This document shows positions 34,149 to 42,014 of a stretch of 51,681 nt of DNA, piece after piece. The notes under the pieces were generated by a model. It saw only the letters and a list, made by a program, of their open reading frames with translations. It ran no database searches and was not told the origin of the DNA. The stretch spans positions 1 through 51,681 of the forward strand of contig CAYFXE010000021.1 of the NCBI GenBank assembly GCA_964347035.1, read 5' to 3'. The stretch's first letter is position 1; every line of letters starts with the position of its first letter. The DNA is from CAYFXE01 sp964347035 (GTDB taxonomy: Bacteria > Acidobacteriota > Aminicenantia > Aminicenantales > Aminicenantaceae). The translations under genes were made by a program, and so were the position numbers.

Positions 34149-35648
34149 ATGTCTGAAAAAAAAGAAATTTCTCCGGAAACAAAGGACAGGCTGAAGAAAG
34201 AATTCAACCAGGATTGGCGGAAGGAATTGCGCAAGTCTTTTCCTGTTAAGGAAAGGGTGAAAATTTCCCGCCAGAAAATGCCTGAAAGAAAACCCGAAAT
34301 CAGGAACAAAGATTTTGATGAAGTCAACCTGGGTTTGGATGAGAAGGCGGCCGTCGAGGAAGCCAAGCGGTGCTTGGATTGTGCAAATCCCCAATGCGTT
34401 GTCGGCTGTCCGGTGGGGATCGACATCCCTACGTTCGTCAAACTCGTCGAGATCGGCGATTTTGTCCAAAGCGTCCGTATACTAAAAGATACGAACAGCC
34501 TCCCGGCGATTTGCGGCCGAGTCTGTCCTCAAGAAACGCAGTGCGAAGTCGTCTGCAACTTGAAAAAGGCGACTGATGTTCCGGTGGCAATCGGTAACCT
34601 GGAAAGGTTTGTCGCCGATTATGAACGGACGAAAGGAGACGTGTACATCCCGCCTATTCCACCTCCGACCGGACATAAAGTAGCTATCATCGGAGCCGGA
34701 CCGGCCGGATTGACAGTGGCCGGAGATTTGGCCAAGAAGGGGCATCAAATCACCATTTTCGAGGCCCTTCATGTGGCGGGAGGGGTCTTAGTTTACGGGA
34801 TCCCGGAATTCCGACTTCCCAAGAGCATCCTGAAATCAGAAGTGGAATACTTAGAAAGACTGGGCGTCGAGCTGAAGATGAATTTTGTCGTCGGGCTGAC
34901 AGCTACTATACATGATTTGAAAAAAGAAGGATACGAAGCCTTTTTTATCGGTTCGGGTGCCGGATTACCCAACTGGATGCGGATTCCTGGAGAAAACTTA
35001 ATCGGCGTCTATTCGGCAAATGAATACCTCACCCGGGTTAACCTGATGAAGGCCTATGCCTTTCCGGAATATGATACACCTGTTTATCTGGGGAAGAAAG
35101 CAGCAGTCATCGGTGGTGGAAACGTTGCTATGGACTCTGTGCGCACGGCGCAAAGGCTGGGAGCCAAAGAGGCGATGATCATCTACCGGCGGTCCAGAGT
35201 GGAAATGCCCGCTCGAGTGGAAGAAGTCCATCACGCCGAAGAAGAAGGGATCGAGTTTCATTTTTTGACAGCACCCATCAGGTACATAGGTGATGATAAG
35301 GGACGAGTTAAGGCTATGGAATGTATCCGGATGGAACTGGGAGAACCCGATTCTTCCGGCAGGCGCCGTCCTGTTCCTATCGAGGGATCGGAATTCACGC
35401 GGGAGGTGGACCTGGTCGTTGTCGCCATCGGGCAGAGTCCTAATCCTCTGATTACCCAGACAACTCCACAGCTCAAAGTGGGGAAGTGGGGTAACGTAGA
35501 AGTCGATTGGGACACCATGGCCACGAGTATGAAAGGTGTTTATGCCGGTGGGGACATCATCCGCGGCGGGGCGACCGTTATCCTGGCTATGGGAGATGCG
35601 AGAATTGCCGCTGGCGAGCTCGACAAGTATCTTATGAATAGTAAATAG
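34149..35648 (+). CDS. NfnB/SudA-like NADPH-binding flavoprotein (GltD-type)
   Basis: The protein is 499 residues with an N-terminal extension of about 45, then the GltD-like [4Fe-4S] domain (CLDCANPQCVVGCP and ICGRVCPQETQCEVVC), FAD loop GAGPAGLTVAGDLA, and NADPH loop VIGGGNVAMDSVRTA with YRRSRVEMPAR. The GDIIRGGATVI C-terminal motif completes the FAD site. In Nfn this subunit holds the bifurcating FAD and binds NADPH. It lies 11 bases after the NfnA-like gene and closes the five-gene redox set. Glutamate synthase small subunit is an alternative, but the large subunit is absent. Confidence 0.88.
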   Translation: MSEKKEISPETKDRLKKEFNQDWRKELRKSFPVKERVKISRQKMPERKPEIRNKDFDEVNLGLDEKAAVEEAKRCLDCANPQCVVGCPVGIDIPTFVKLVEIGDFVQSVRILKDTNSLPAICGRVCPQETQCEVVCNLKKATDVPVAIGNLERFVADYERTKGDVYIPPIPPPTGHKVAIIGAGPAGLTVAGDLAKKGHQITIFEALHVAGGVLVYGIPEFRLPKSILKSEVEYLERLGVELKMNFVVGLTATIHDLKKEGYEAFFIGSGAGLPNWMRIPGENLIGVYSANEYLTRVNLMKAYAFPEYDTPVYLGKKAAVIGGGNVAMDSVRTAQRLGAKEAMIIYRRSRVEMPARVEEVHHAEEEGIEFHFLTAPIRYIGDDKGRVKAMECIRMELGEPDSSGRRRPVPIEGSEFTREVDLVVVAIGQSPNPLITQTTPQLKVGKWGNVEVDWDTMATSMKGVYAGGDIIRGGATVILAMGDARIAAGELDKYLMNSK

Positions 35649-35705
35649 ATTTCGTTAGAATCTGTCTTGAAAAAGGGCAAAAAAGTCAGTCGATAAGAGG
35701 CGAAG

Positions 35706-37004
35706 ATGAGCTGGATAGATGATTACAAAAAAAAGCTGGTAAGTGCAGAAGATGCTGTCGCTGCCATCAAAAACAAGAATCGGGTCTACATCAGCGGGAA
35801 TGCAGCCACTCCCTATGTTCTGATGAAGGCTTTAGCCTTGAGGAAAGAAGAGCTTCAAGATGTGGAGCTGGTTCATGTTCTTCTCCTAGGAGAGGACCCA
35901 CTCTCGGAGCCAGGGATGGAAGGCCATTTTCGCCATAATTCTCTCTTTGTGGGGCCGGCCGACCGGAAGGCGATAAACGAAGGAAGAGCCGACTATATCC
36001 CTATCTTTCTCCATCAAATTCCCAATCTTTTCTATTCAGGTCAAATGCCGATTGATGTGGCCATCCTTCATCTCTCCCCTCCAGACGAACATGGGTTCAT
36101 GAGCTTTGGCGTCGAGGTGCTGGCTTCCAAAGCAGCGTCAGAGACGGCCAAGAAGGTTGTGGCCCAGGTGAACGAAAAAATGCCCCGCGTGCTCGGAGAT
36201 TCGTTCATCCATGTCTCTCGAGTGGACAAAGTCGTCGAAGTTTCCGAAGAGTTGCCTCGGCTCGAGAGGAAGCCGTTCACAGAGGTCGAAAGAAAGATAG
36301 GGCATTTCATCGCCGAATTGATCGAGGATGGCTCCACGCTCCAGCTGGGAATCGGGGGCATCCCTGATGCTGTGCTCTCAGCTCTGAAGGGAAGAAGGGA
36401 TTTAGGGATTCACACAGAGATGGTTTCTGATGGTGTGATGGAAGCTATAGAAGCGGGGATAATAAGCGGAGCCAAGAAAACCTTCCATCCTTACAAGGCG
36501 ATCCTGACATTTATGTTGGGTTCGGACAAGCTGTATGATTTCGCCGATAACAACCCGATTTTTGAGGCCCACCCTACCGATTACACGAATCATCCTTTTA
36601 ACGTTTCCAGGAATGATAACATGGTAGCCATCAATTCGGCCATCGAGGTGGATATCACGGGGCAGGTGTGCTCTGACTCCATCGGAACCTTTATTTACAG
36701 CGGATTTGGCGGGCAGGTTGATTTCATTCGAGGCGCGGCGCACTCCAAAGGAGGAAAACCCATCATTGCTCTTCCCTCCTCGGCCAAGAGAGAACAGATG
36801 TCGCGGATTGTCCCTATGCTTAAAGAGGGGGCCGGTGTCGTCACCACCCGAGCGGACGTGAAGTACGTCGTCACTGAATACGGGGTGGCCTACCTTCATG
36901 GAAAAAACTTACAGGAAAGGACAACGGCTTTGATCAACATTGCTCATCCCAAGTTCAGGAATGATTTGACCAAAGAAGCCAAGGCGCGCCAGCTTCTGTC
37001 ATGA
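35706..37004 (+). CDS. Acetyl-CoA hydrolase/4-hydroxybutyrate CoA-transferase family protein
   Basis: The protein is 432 residues with the family's LQLGIGGIPDAVLSAL glycine-rich loop, the catalytic glutamate region HTEMVSDGV, GFGGQVDFIRGA and the terminal VVTEYGVAYLHGK. Members move CoA between acetyl-CoA and an acid (acetate, succinate, 4-hydroxybutyrate) through a glutamyl-CoA intermediate. Next to an alanine-dehydrogenase-like protein and NAD(P)/ferredoxin redox genes, an acetate-forming step in amino-acid fermentation is plausible. It has AGAGG before ATG 35706 and overlaps the next gene by 4 bases. Confidence 0.88.
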   Translation: MSWIDDYKKKLVSAEDAVAAIKNKNRVYISGNAATPYVLMKALALRKEELQDVELVHVLLLGEDPLSEPGMEGHFRHNSLFVGPADRKAINEGRADYIPIFLHQIPNLFYSGQMPIDVAILHLSPPDEHGFMSFGVEVLASKAASETAKKVVAQVNEKMPRVLGDSFIHVSRVDKVVEVSEELPRLERKPFTEVERKIGHFIAELIEDGSTLQLGIGGIPDAVLSALKGRRDLGIHTEMVSDGVMEAIEAGIISGAKKTFHPYKAILTFMLGSDKLYDFADNNPIFEAHPTDYTNHPFNVSRNDNMVAINSAIEVDITGQVCSDSIGTFIYSGFGGQVDFIRGAAHSKGGKPIIALPSSAKREQMSRIVPMLKEGAGVVTTRADVKYVVTEYGVAYLHGKNLQERTTALINIAHPKFRNDLTKEAKARQLLS

Positions 37005-37666
37005 AACAGCCAGAGCTTTTTTCTCCAGAGAAGGGTCACATCGGAACGGATGAGTCGGGGAAGGGAGACTATTTTGGACCTTTGGTCGTGGCCGGTGTTT
37101 TTGTTCCTGAGGAACAGGAGAATGTTCTCAGAGATCTTGGGGTCAAAGACAGCAAAAAATTCTCGGATAATCGGGTGAGAGAATTCGCTCAGCTCATTAG
37201 ACAGGGATACAAGCATTCTTTGGTTGTTATCGGCCCTCAAAGGTATAACGAGCTTTATGCCAAACTCAGGAACCTGAACAGGATTCTAGCCTGGGCCCAT
37301 TCACGAGCCATAGAGAACATCCTAGAAGAGGTTCGCTGTACCCGGGCTGTTACAGATCAGTTCGGTGACAAACTCTTCGTTCTCAACGCCTTGATGAAAA
37401 AAGGGAAGAATATCGATCTCATCCAGAGACCCAAGGCCGAGGAGGATGTGGCCGTGGCCGCAGCCTCGATACTGGCCAGAGCCGAGTTCTTGAAACGCCT
37501 CCATTTTCTTTCTCAAGAAGTCGAGGTCGATCTGCCTAAAGGATCCTCTCCTTTATCGGAGGAAGCAGGTGTCAAGCTAGTCTGTCTCCACGGCGATAAA
37601 ATCCTCGATAGGGTGGCTAAGAAGCACTTCAAGCTGACCCAGAGAATTCTTTCTGTTTCAGATTGA
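37001..37666 (+). CDS. rnhC: Ribonuclease HIII-like, lacking the N-terminal domain
   Basis: The protein is 221 residues with the acidic motif GTDESGKGDYFGPL (Asp17, Glu18), a TDQFGD strand and AEEDVAVAAASILAR. DESGKGDYFGPL is more like RNase HIII than RNase HII (normally DEAGRGPLAGP). RNase HIII is typically near 300 residues with an N-terminal TBP-like substrate-binding domain; that domain is missing here. It cleaves RNA in RNA/DNA hybrids. Translational coupling to the CoA-transferase (ATGA overlap) is unexpected and probably just operon packing. Confidence 0.8.
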   Translation: MKQPELFSPEKGHIGTDESGKGDYFGPLVVAGVFVPEEQENVLRDLGVKDSKKFSDNRVREFAQLIRQGYKHSLVVIGPQRYNELYAKLRNLNRILAWAHSRAIENILEEVRCTRAVTDQFGDKLFVLNALMKKGKNIDLIQRPKAEEDVAVAAASILARAEFLKRLHFLSQEVEVDLPKGSSPLSEEAGVKLVCLHGDKILDRVAKKHFKLTQRILSVSD

Positions 37667-37771
37667 GCCCTTCGAGGAATAAGCGGAGGAGATGGATTCT
37701 GAGATAGATGTGAGGATATTGATTTTTTCGGATCATCTCCCAAAAAGTTGAAAAATGATGTAAGAGACATA

Positions 37772-37828
37772 TAATTAAGCTGTCATCCCTTAATTAAGCT
37801 TTTATTCCTTAATTAAGTTGTTATTTCT
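37772..37828. repeat. Three imperfect tandem 19-bp repeats with TTAATTAA cores
   Basis: Units begin at 37772, 37791 and 37810, each starting TAATTAAG and ending in a C/T-rich tail. They sit in the gene-free spacer between the RNase HIII-like and AlaX genes, 10 bases before a REP-type palindrome. Confidence 0.65.
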
Positions 37829-37838
37829 ATCCTTTATT

Positions 37839-37863
37839 GTCATTCCCGCGGAAGCGGGAATCC
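37839..37863. repeat. REP-type palindrome (TTCCCGC/GCGGGAA)
   Basis: TTCCCGC (37843-37849) and GCGGGAA (37854-37860) form a stem with a 4-base loop. The 25-base unit is identical to 39173-39197 on the other side of the AlaX gene and matches a REP consensus common in several bacterial phyla. Confidence 0.8.
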
Positions 37864-37952
37864 AGAAAAGGTAAGAGGAACAAAAAGACGGCTTTTATTC
37901 TACAGACAAAAGAGTCGAAAGTTCTGTTGACTTCGAGAGAAGAGAGGATTTG

Positions 37953-39161
37953 ATGGCGGACGAAACGAGGAGGCTCTACCTGGAGGATCCTTACCGCACG
38001 GAATTTGATGCCAAGATTGTGGAGAGGCTGACGTACGATCAATCTCCAGCAGTGATTCTTGATCAGACTCTCTTTTATCCAGAGTCAGGAGGTCAGCCAT
38101 CGGATAAAGGAGTTATCAATGGCACCGAGGTTATTCACGTTCTTGAGCAGGACAACAAAATCCTACATATCCTTGATAATCAGATTACTGCAGAGAATGT
38201 TAGGGGGAAGATCGACTGGGAACGACGTTTTGACCATATGCAACAGCACACAGGGCAGCACATCCTCTCTCAGAGTTTTCACGAGCTGTTCGAGGCAGAA
38301 ACCCTTGCTTTCCATCTGGGAGAAGTAACCTCTGTTCTCGAAATCGATATCCGGAAAATCGATGAGGCGGAAGTCGAAAAAGTCGAAAAACGGGCTAACA
38401 CGATCGTCCAGGAAAACAGAGAAATAAAGTCTTATTTCATCCATGATGACAAGGCTCATACGATTCCGTTGAGAAGACCTCCCAAGAAGAAGGGGCAGCT
38501 TCGGATTGTCGAAGTCTCAGACTATGATTATTCCGCCTGCGGAGGAACACACCTGAGGGGGTCTGGAGAAGTAGGGTTGATAAAAATCCAGCGATGGGAA
38601 AGAATCCGGAACAATGTCAGGTTCGAATTCCTGTGTGGGATGAGGGCTCTCGAAGATCATATCCATAAGAGCAGAGCTCTCCGGCAGCTCTCTCTTCTGT
38701 TAACATCGCATGAACTGGATACTCCTGGGGCCGTGGAGAAGCTGATGGCTGAATTAAAGGCAGAACGGAAGAAAAAAAGACAGCTGCAACAGAAAAACCT
38801 TGAGTATGAGGCCCAATACATCATCCAGAAGTCAGAGGGAAGAATCATCAAGGCTGTCTTTTCGGGAAGAGAACGGGATGAAGTCAGGTTGCTGGCCTTG
38901 AACATCATAAGAGCTGCTCCGTTCGTCGTCGTGTATGGTCTTAAAGATGAAAAGGGAGCCCACCTGGTTCTCGCTCGTTCAGAGACGATCGATTTAGACC
39001 TGAGGGAGTTGGTCCCGGATCTGTCATCCATCCTTAAAGGCAAAGGCGGCGGCAGTTCCTCTCTCATCGAGGTGGCTGGTCAAGAAAAGGGCCAGATTGA
39101 ACAGGTTGTAGAGAATGCCATCGAGCTCATCAAGAAAAAAACAAGTTCACTTCTTATTTAG
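37953..39161 (+). CDS. AlaX-type alanyl-tRNA editing protein (long form with DHHA1-like tail)
   Basis: The protein is 402 residues from ATG 37953; a TTG directly before it is less likely. It is homologous to the editing part of AlaRS: LFYPESGGQPSD, the zinc HxxxH in QQHTGQHIL and CxxxH in ACGGTHLR, then a coiled coil (about 255-290) and a DHHA1-like domain with GKGGGSSSL near the end. AlaX proteins deacylate Ser-tRNA(Ala) or Gly-tRNA(Ala) in trans. The DHHA1 tail marks the long AlaX form. REP palindromes border it on both sides. Confidence 0.88.
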   Translation: MADETRRLYLEDPYRTEFDAKIVERLTYDQSPAVILDQTLFYPESGGQPSDKGVINGTEVIHVLEQDNKILHILDNQITAENVRGKIDWERRFDHMQQHTGQHILSQSFHELFEAETLAFHLGEVTSVLEIDIRKIDEAEVEKVEKRANTIVQENREIKSYFIHDDKAHTIPLRRPPKKKGQLRIVEVSDYDYSACGGTHLRGSGEVGLIKIQRWERIRNNVRFEFLCGMRALEDHIHKSRALRQLSLLLTSHELDTPGAVEKLMAELKAERKKKRQLQQKNLEYEAQYIIQKSEGRIIKAVFSGRERDEVRLLALNIIRAAPFVVVYGLKDEKGAHLVLARSETIDLDLRELVPDLSSILKGKGGGSSSLIEVAGQEKGQIEQVVENAIELIKKKTSSLLI

Positions 39162-39172
39162 TTATAATGAGT

Positions 39173-39280
39173 GTCATTCCCGCGGAAGCGGGAATCCATC
39201 CTTATGTCATTCCAGCGTAAGCAGGAATCTAGTCATATGATAGGTTCAGGTATTTCTGGATTCCCGTTTGCTCGGGAATC
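39173..39280. repeat. Cluster of three REP-type palindromes (BIME-like)
   Basis: A perfect copy of the 37839 palindrome (39173-39197) is followed by a degenerate direct copy (39206-39230) and an inverted relative (39258-39280: GATTCCCG ... CGGGAATC). The alternating orientation is like a bacterial interspersed mosaic element. It separates the convergent AlaX and permease genes, where it may also act as a transcription barrier. Confidence 0.75.
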
Positions 39281-39334
39281 TCCATAAGAAGAGATGTTGA
39301 CAGCTATATTAGTTACTTATAACCACTCCGTTGG

Positions 39335-40582
39335 TCATTCGTGTCTGAGGGAGACGATCGGGTCGAGTTTTGCGGCTTTTTGTGCCGGGAAGATTCCGAA
39401 GAAAAGCCCGACTGAGATCGAAACAAACAGCCCAAGGAAGACAGACCACAGAGTGACCGAGGCAGGAAGAGGAGTGGCCGCTTTAACGAGGAAGGCGATG
39501 CCAAACCCGATGAGGATGCCGAGGATACCACCCGTGCCAGTCAAAAAGATGGCTTCCATTAGGAACTGTCGCTGAATATCTGATGGCCTGGCTCCGATGG
39601 CTTTGCGAATACCGATTTCTCTTGTCCTCTCTTTGACAGAAACGAGCATGATGTTCATGACCCCGATGCCACCCACCAGAAGGCCGATAGACGAGATGAC
39701 GATCATCACGATGTAGGCGGCTCCTGTGAGTTGGTTGTAGAGGTCGATGATAGTATCTTGAGTATAGACGGCGAAGTCATTGGGTTTTCCAAACCCGACT
39801 TTTCTTCTTTTACGCAAGATATTGATAATTTCTTCGATGGCAGCTGGAAGATAACCGTGATCTTTGGGACTAGCAATGATTTCGAGGTTTTCAAGATCAT
39901 AAGGAAAGTACTTCATCAGAGTTGTGATCGGGATGCCTGCAAAATCGTCTCGGCTCTGCCCGAAGAAACTTCCCCTTTCTTTGAGGACTCCGACGACTGT
40001 AAATTTTTCCGGTCCTATTCTGATATCTTTTCCTATAGCTTTGGTATGCGGAAAAAGGGTCTCAGCCAACTCAGAACCGAGAACACAAATTTTTGTGCTG
40101 TGAGCGACATCAGATTCTGAGATAAACCGTCCTTTTTCTGGAAGGTAAACAGAAAGGACCTGGGGAAATTTTTCGTTCATTCCGATGACGAAGGAGTCTT
40201 GAGTTTTGATATTCTGGTATTTAATGGTAACGCTTTCGAATATATCCACGACAAGATCAACGGCTACGGCTCTGAGAAGGGTGCTTTCCTCTCTTATGGC
40301 CTCGGCATCTTCAAAGGTAAGATCCCTTCTTTTCCTTTCTTCCTCAGACATTCGGCCTATGTTTGCCCCAGGTTCAAATTTTGTCACAATAATAAGATCT
40401 GAGCCGACAGATTCAAGCTCGGATAAAAAAGACCGGTTCAATCCTTGGATGATAGAGACCATTCCGATGACAGTCATCACCCCGATCAAGATGCCCAGCA
40501 GGGTCAGCAAAGAACGAAGCTTATGGCTTTTCAAGGAATCAAAAGCCATAATGAATACCTCGCTCAGAATTCCTAATCTCAT
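39335..40582 (-). CDS. MacB/FtsX-type ABC transporter permease
   Basis: The protein is 415 residues: one N-terminal transmembrane helix (about 20-42, LLTLLGILIGVMTVIGM), a MacB-PCD periplasmic domain, then three C-terminal FtsX helices with the GGIGVMNIMLVSVKERTREIGIRKAIGA signature loop spread over about residues 290-330. Such permeases act with an ATPase and often a membrane-fusion protein in efflux or lipoprotein transport. Neither partner is in the window. Its start overlaps the stop of the paralogous permease by 4 bases. Confidence 0.87.
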   Translation of the reverse strand: MRLGILSEVFIMAFDSLKSHKLRSLLTLLGILIGVMTVIGMVSIIQGLNRSFLSELESVGSDLIIVTKFEPGANIGRMSEEERKRRDLTFEDAEAIREESTLLRAVAVDLVVDIFESVTIKYQNIKTQDSFVIGMNEKFPQVLSVYLPEKGRFISESDVAHSTKICVLGSELAETLFPHTKAIGKDIRIGPEKFTVVGVLKERGSFFGQSRDDFAGIPITTLMKYFPYDLENLEIIASPKDHGYLPAAIEEIINILRKRRKVGFGKPNDFAVYTQDTIIDLYNQLTGAAYIVMIVISSIGLLVGGIGVMNIMLVSVKERTREIGIRKAIGARPSDIQRQFLMEAIFLTGTGGILGILIGFGIAFLVKAATPLPASVTLWSVFLGLFVSISVGLFFGIFPAQKAAKLDPIVSLRHE

Positions 40583-41814
40583 TGTTCTGCTCTTAAAGAC
40601 TCGATGGGGTCAAGCCTTGCGGCTTTACCGGCCGGATAAAGCCCGAAGAAGAGGCCGACAGACGTCGAAACGAGAATGGCGATGATGATGGAAATGGGAT
40701 CGATGACAGAAGGCAGAGAAGTCGCTGCGGTGACAACCCTGGCTATTATGAAGCCGACAAGGATGCCGATCAAGCCCCCTGTGGCTGAGATGACTGCCGC
40801 CTCGATTAAGAACTGGAACATGATATCCATCCGGCGAGCGCCAACAGCCTTCCGAATCCCGATTTCCTTGGTCCTCTCAGTGACCGAGACGAGCATGATG
40901 TTCATGATAACTATCCCTCCGACGATAAGAGCAATAGAGGAAATGGCGATCATAGCAAAATAGATGCTGGTCGTGGCTGTTTTGTAGATTTGGATAAATG
41001 TCTCCGAGCTTTGGATGGAGAAGTCGTCGGGTTTGTCGAAAGAAAGATGGCGTCTGGAGCGGAGGATTGTCCTGACTTCCTCTTGGGCTCTCTCCATCTG
41101 CTCCTGGCTGGCTGTGTGGATATTGATGCTGATCGTCCGCCTCGTGCCGTATAATTTTTGAAATGTTGTGATAGGAATCCGGACATAGTTATCTTGGCTC
41201 ATACCCAAGAGTTTCCCCTTCTTCGTGCCGATTCCCACTACGAGAAGATTATGGGGACCAACCCTGATCCATTTTCCTAGGGGGTCCAATCGGGGAAATA
41301 GCTTGTCGACGATATCTTGACCTATAGTGCAAATATACCGGGAGTGAGTTTCATCGTCTCTCTGGATGTGTCTTCCTCTTTCCAACTCCTCGACAGTCCC
41401 GATCATATGGTCAAGATGGGTGATGCCTCGAATTTCGACGTCTTTCAGGAACTGACTCCTGTGTTTCACAGTTCTTGTTGTTCTCGTCGAGGCACCGACG
41501 AGCTCACATGTCTGACATCGACTCTGAACCACTCTCATATCGTCAAGAGTGAGATTTTTTCGTTTCAGCTGTTCTCGGAATTCTTTCAAACTTGTCGTCC
41601 CTATGGAGAATTTCGTCACAGAGAAGTCGTTGGCTCCGTAGAAGGCCATTTTCGTGTAGACATAGTTATTCAAGCCCTGGATGATGGAGATGACGGCGAT
41701 GATGGTCAAAACACCGATGATGATGCCCAATAAGGTCAGGAATGTCCGGAGTTTGTTCGACCACAGTGAACTCATGGCCATCGAAACAGATTCACCCACA
41801 TGCACTCTTGCCAT
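40579..41814 (-). CDS. MacB/FtsX-type ABC transporter permease (paralogue)
   Basis: This 411-residue protein has the same layout as the following permease: an N-terminal helix with FLTLLGIIIGVLTIIAVISIIQGL, a MacB-PCD domain and three FtsX helices with VIMNIMLVSVTERTKEIGIRKAVGA. The two proteins probably form a heterodimer. A CQTCELVG segment in the periplasmic domain could form a disulfide. The region upstream, where an ATPase gene would be expected, holds a MITE-like element (41887-41967) and a plus-strand gene instead, so the ATPase must be encoded elsewhere. Confidence 0.87.
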   Translation of the reverse strand: MARVHVGESVSMAMSSLWSNKLRTFLTLLGIIIGVLTIIAVISIIQGLNNYVYTKMAFYGANDFSVTKFSIGTTSLKEFREQLKRKNLTLDDMRVVQSRCQTCELVGASTRTTRTVKHRSQFLKDVEIRGITHLDHMIGTVEELERGRHIQRDDETHSRYICTIGQDIVDKLFPRLDPLGKWIRVGPHNLLVVGIGTKKGKLLGMSQDNYVRIPITTFQKLYGTRRTISINIHTASQEQMERAQEEVRTILRSRRHLSFDKPDDFSIQSSETFIQIYKTATTSIYFAMIAISSIALIVGGIVIMNIMLVSVTERTKEIGIRKAVGARRMDIMFQFLIEAAVISATGGLIGILVGFIIARVVTAATSLPSVIDPISIIIAILVSTSVGLFFGLYPAGKAARLDPIESLRAEQ

Positions 41815-41886
41815 TTTTTTTAACCTACTGCATCAGACTTCTTATTATATAAGATACGGGAGAGAGAAAGGAAGGTTTATCCTGGT

Positions 41887-41967
41887 TGGGGTCAGGCCTT
41901 GTCCTCCGGATAAGCTGTGTCTCTACCTTTACCCGAGGACAAAACCTAGAGATAACGCCTGACCCCA
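41887..41967. repeat. MITE/REP-like element (copy 2)
   Basis: TGGGGTCAGGC (41887-41897) and GCCTGACCCCA (41957-41967) bound 81 bases with a nested second stem (TTGTCCTC/GAGGACAA) and a third (TCTCTA/TAGAGA). Outer ends are the same as in copy 1 at 27103. It lies between the permease pair and the dehydrogenase gene. Confidence 0.75.
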
Positions 41968-42014
41968 TCTCACTTGACAATTTCATAAGCAGCAAACAAA
42001 ATGAGAAAACGAAA

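Noticed and set aside
39173..39280. CRISPR array
   Set aside because: The repeats are palindromes of variable spacing and orientation, without uniform spacers and without cas genes.
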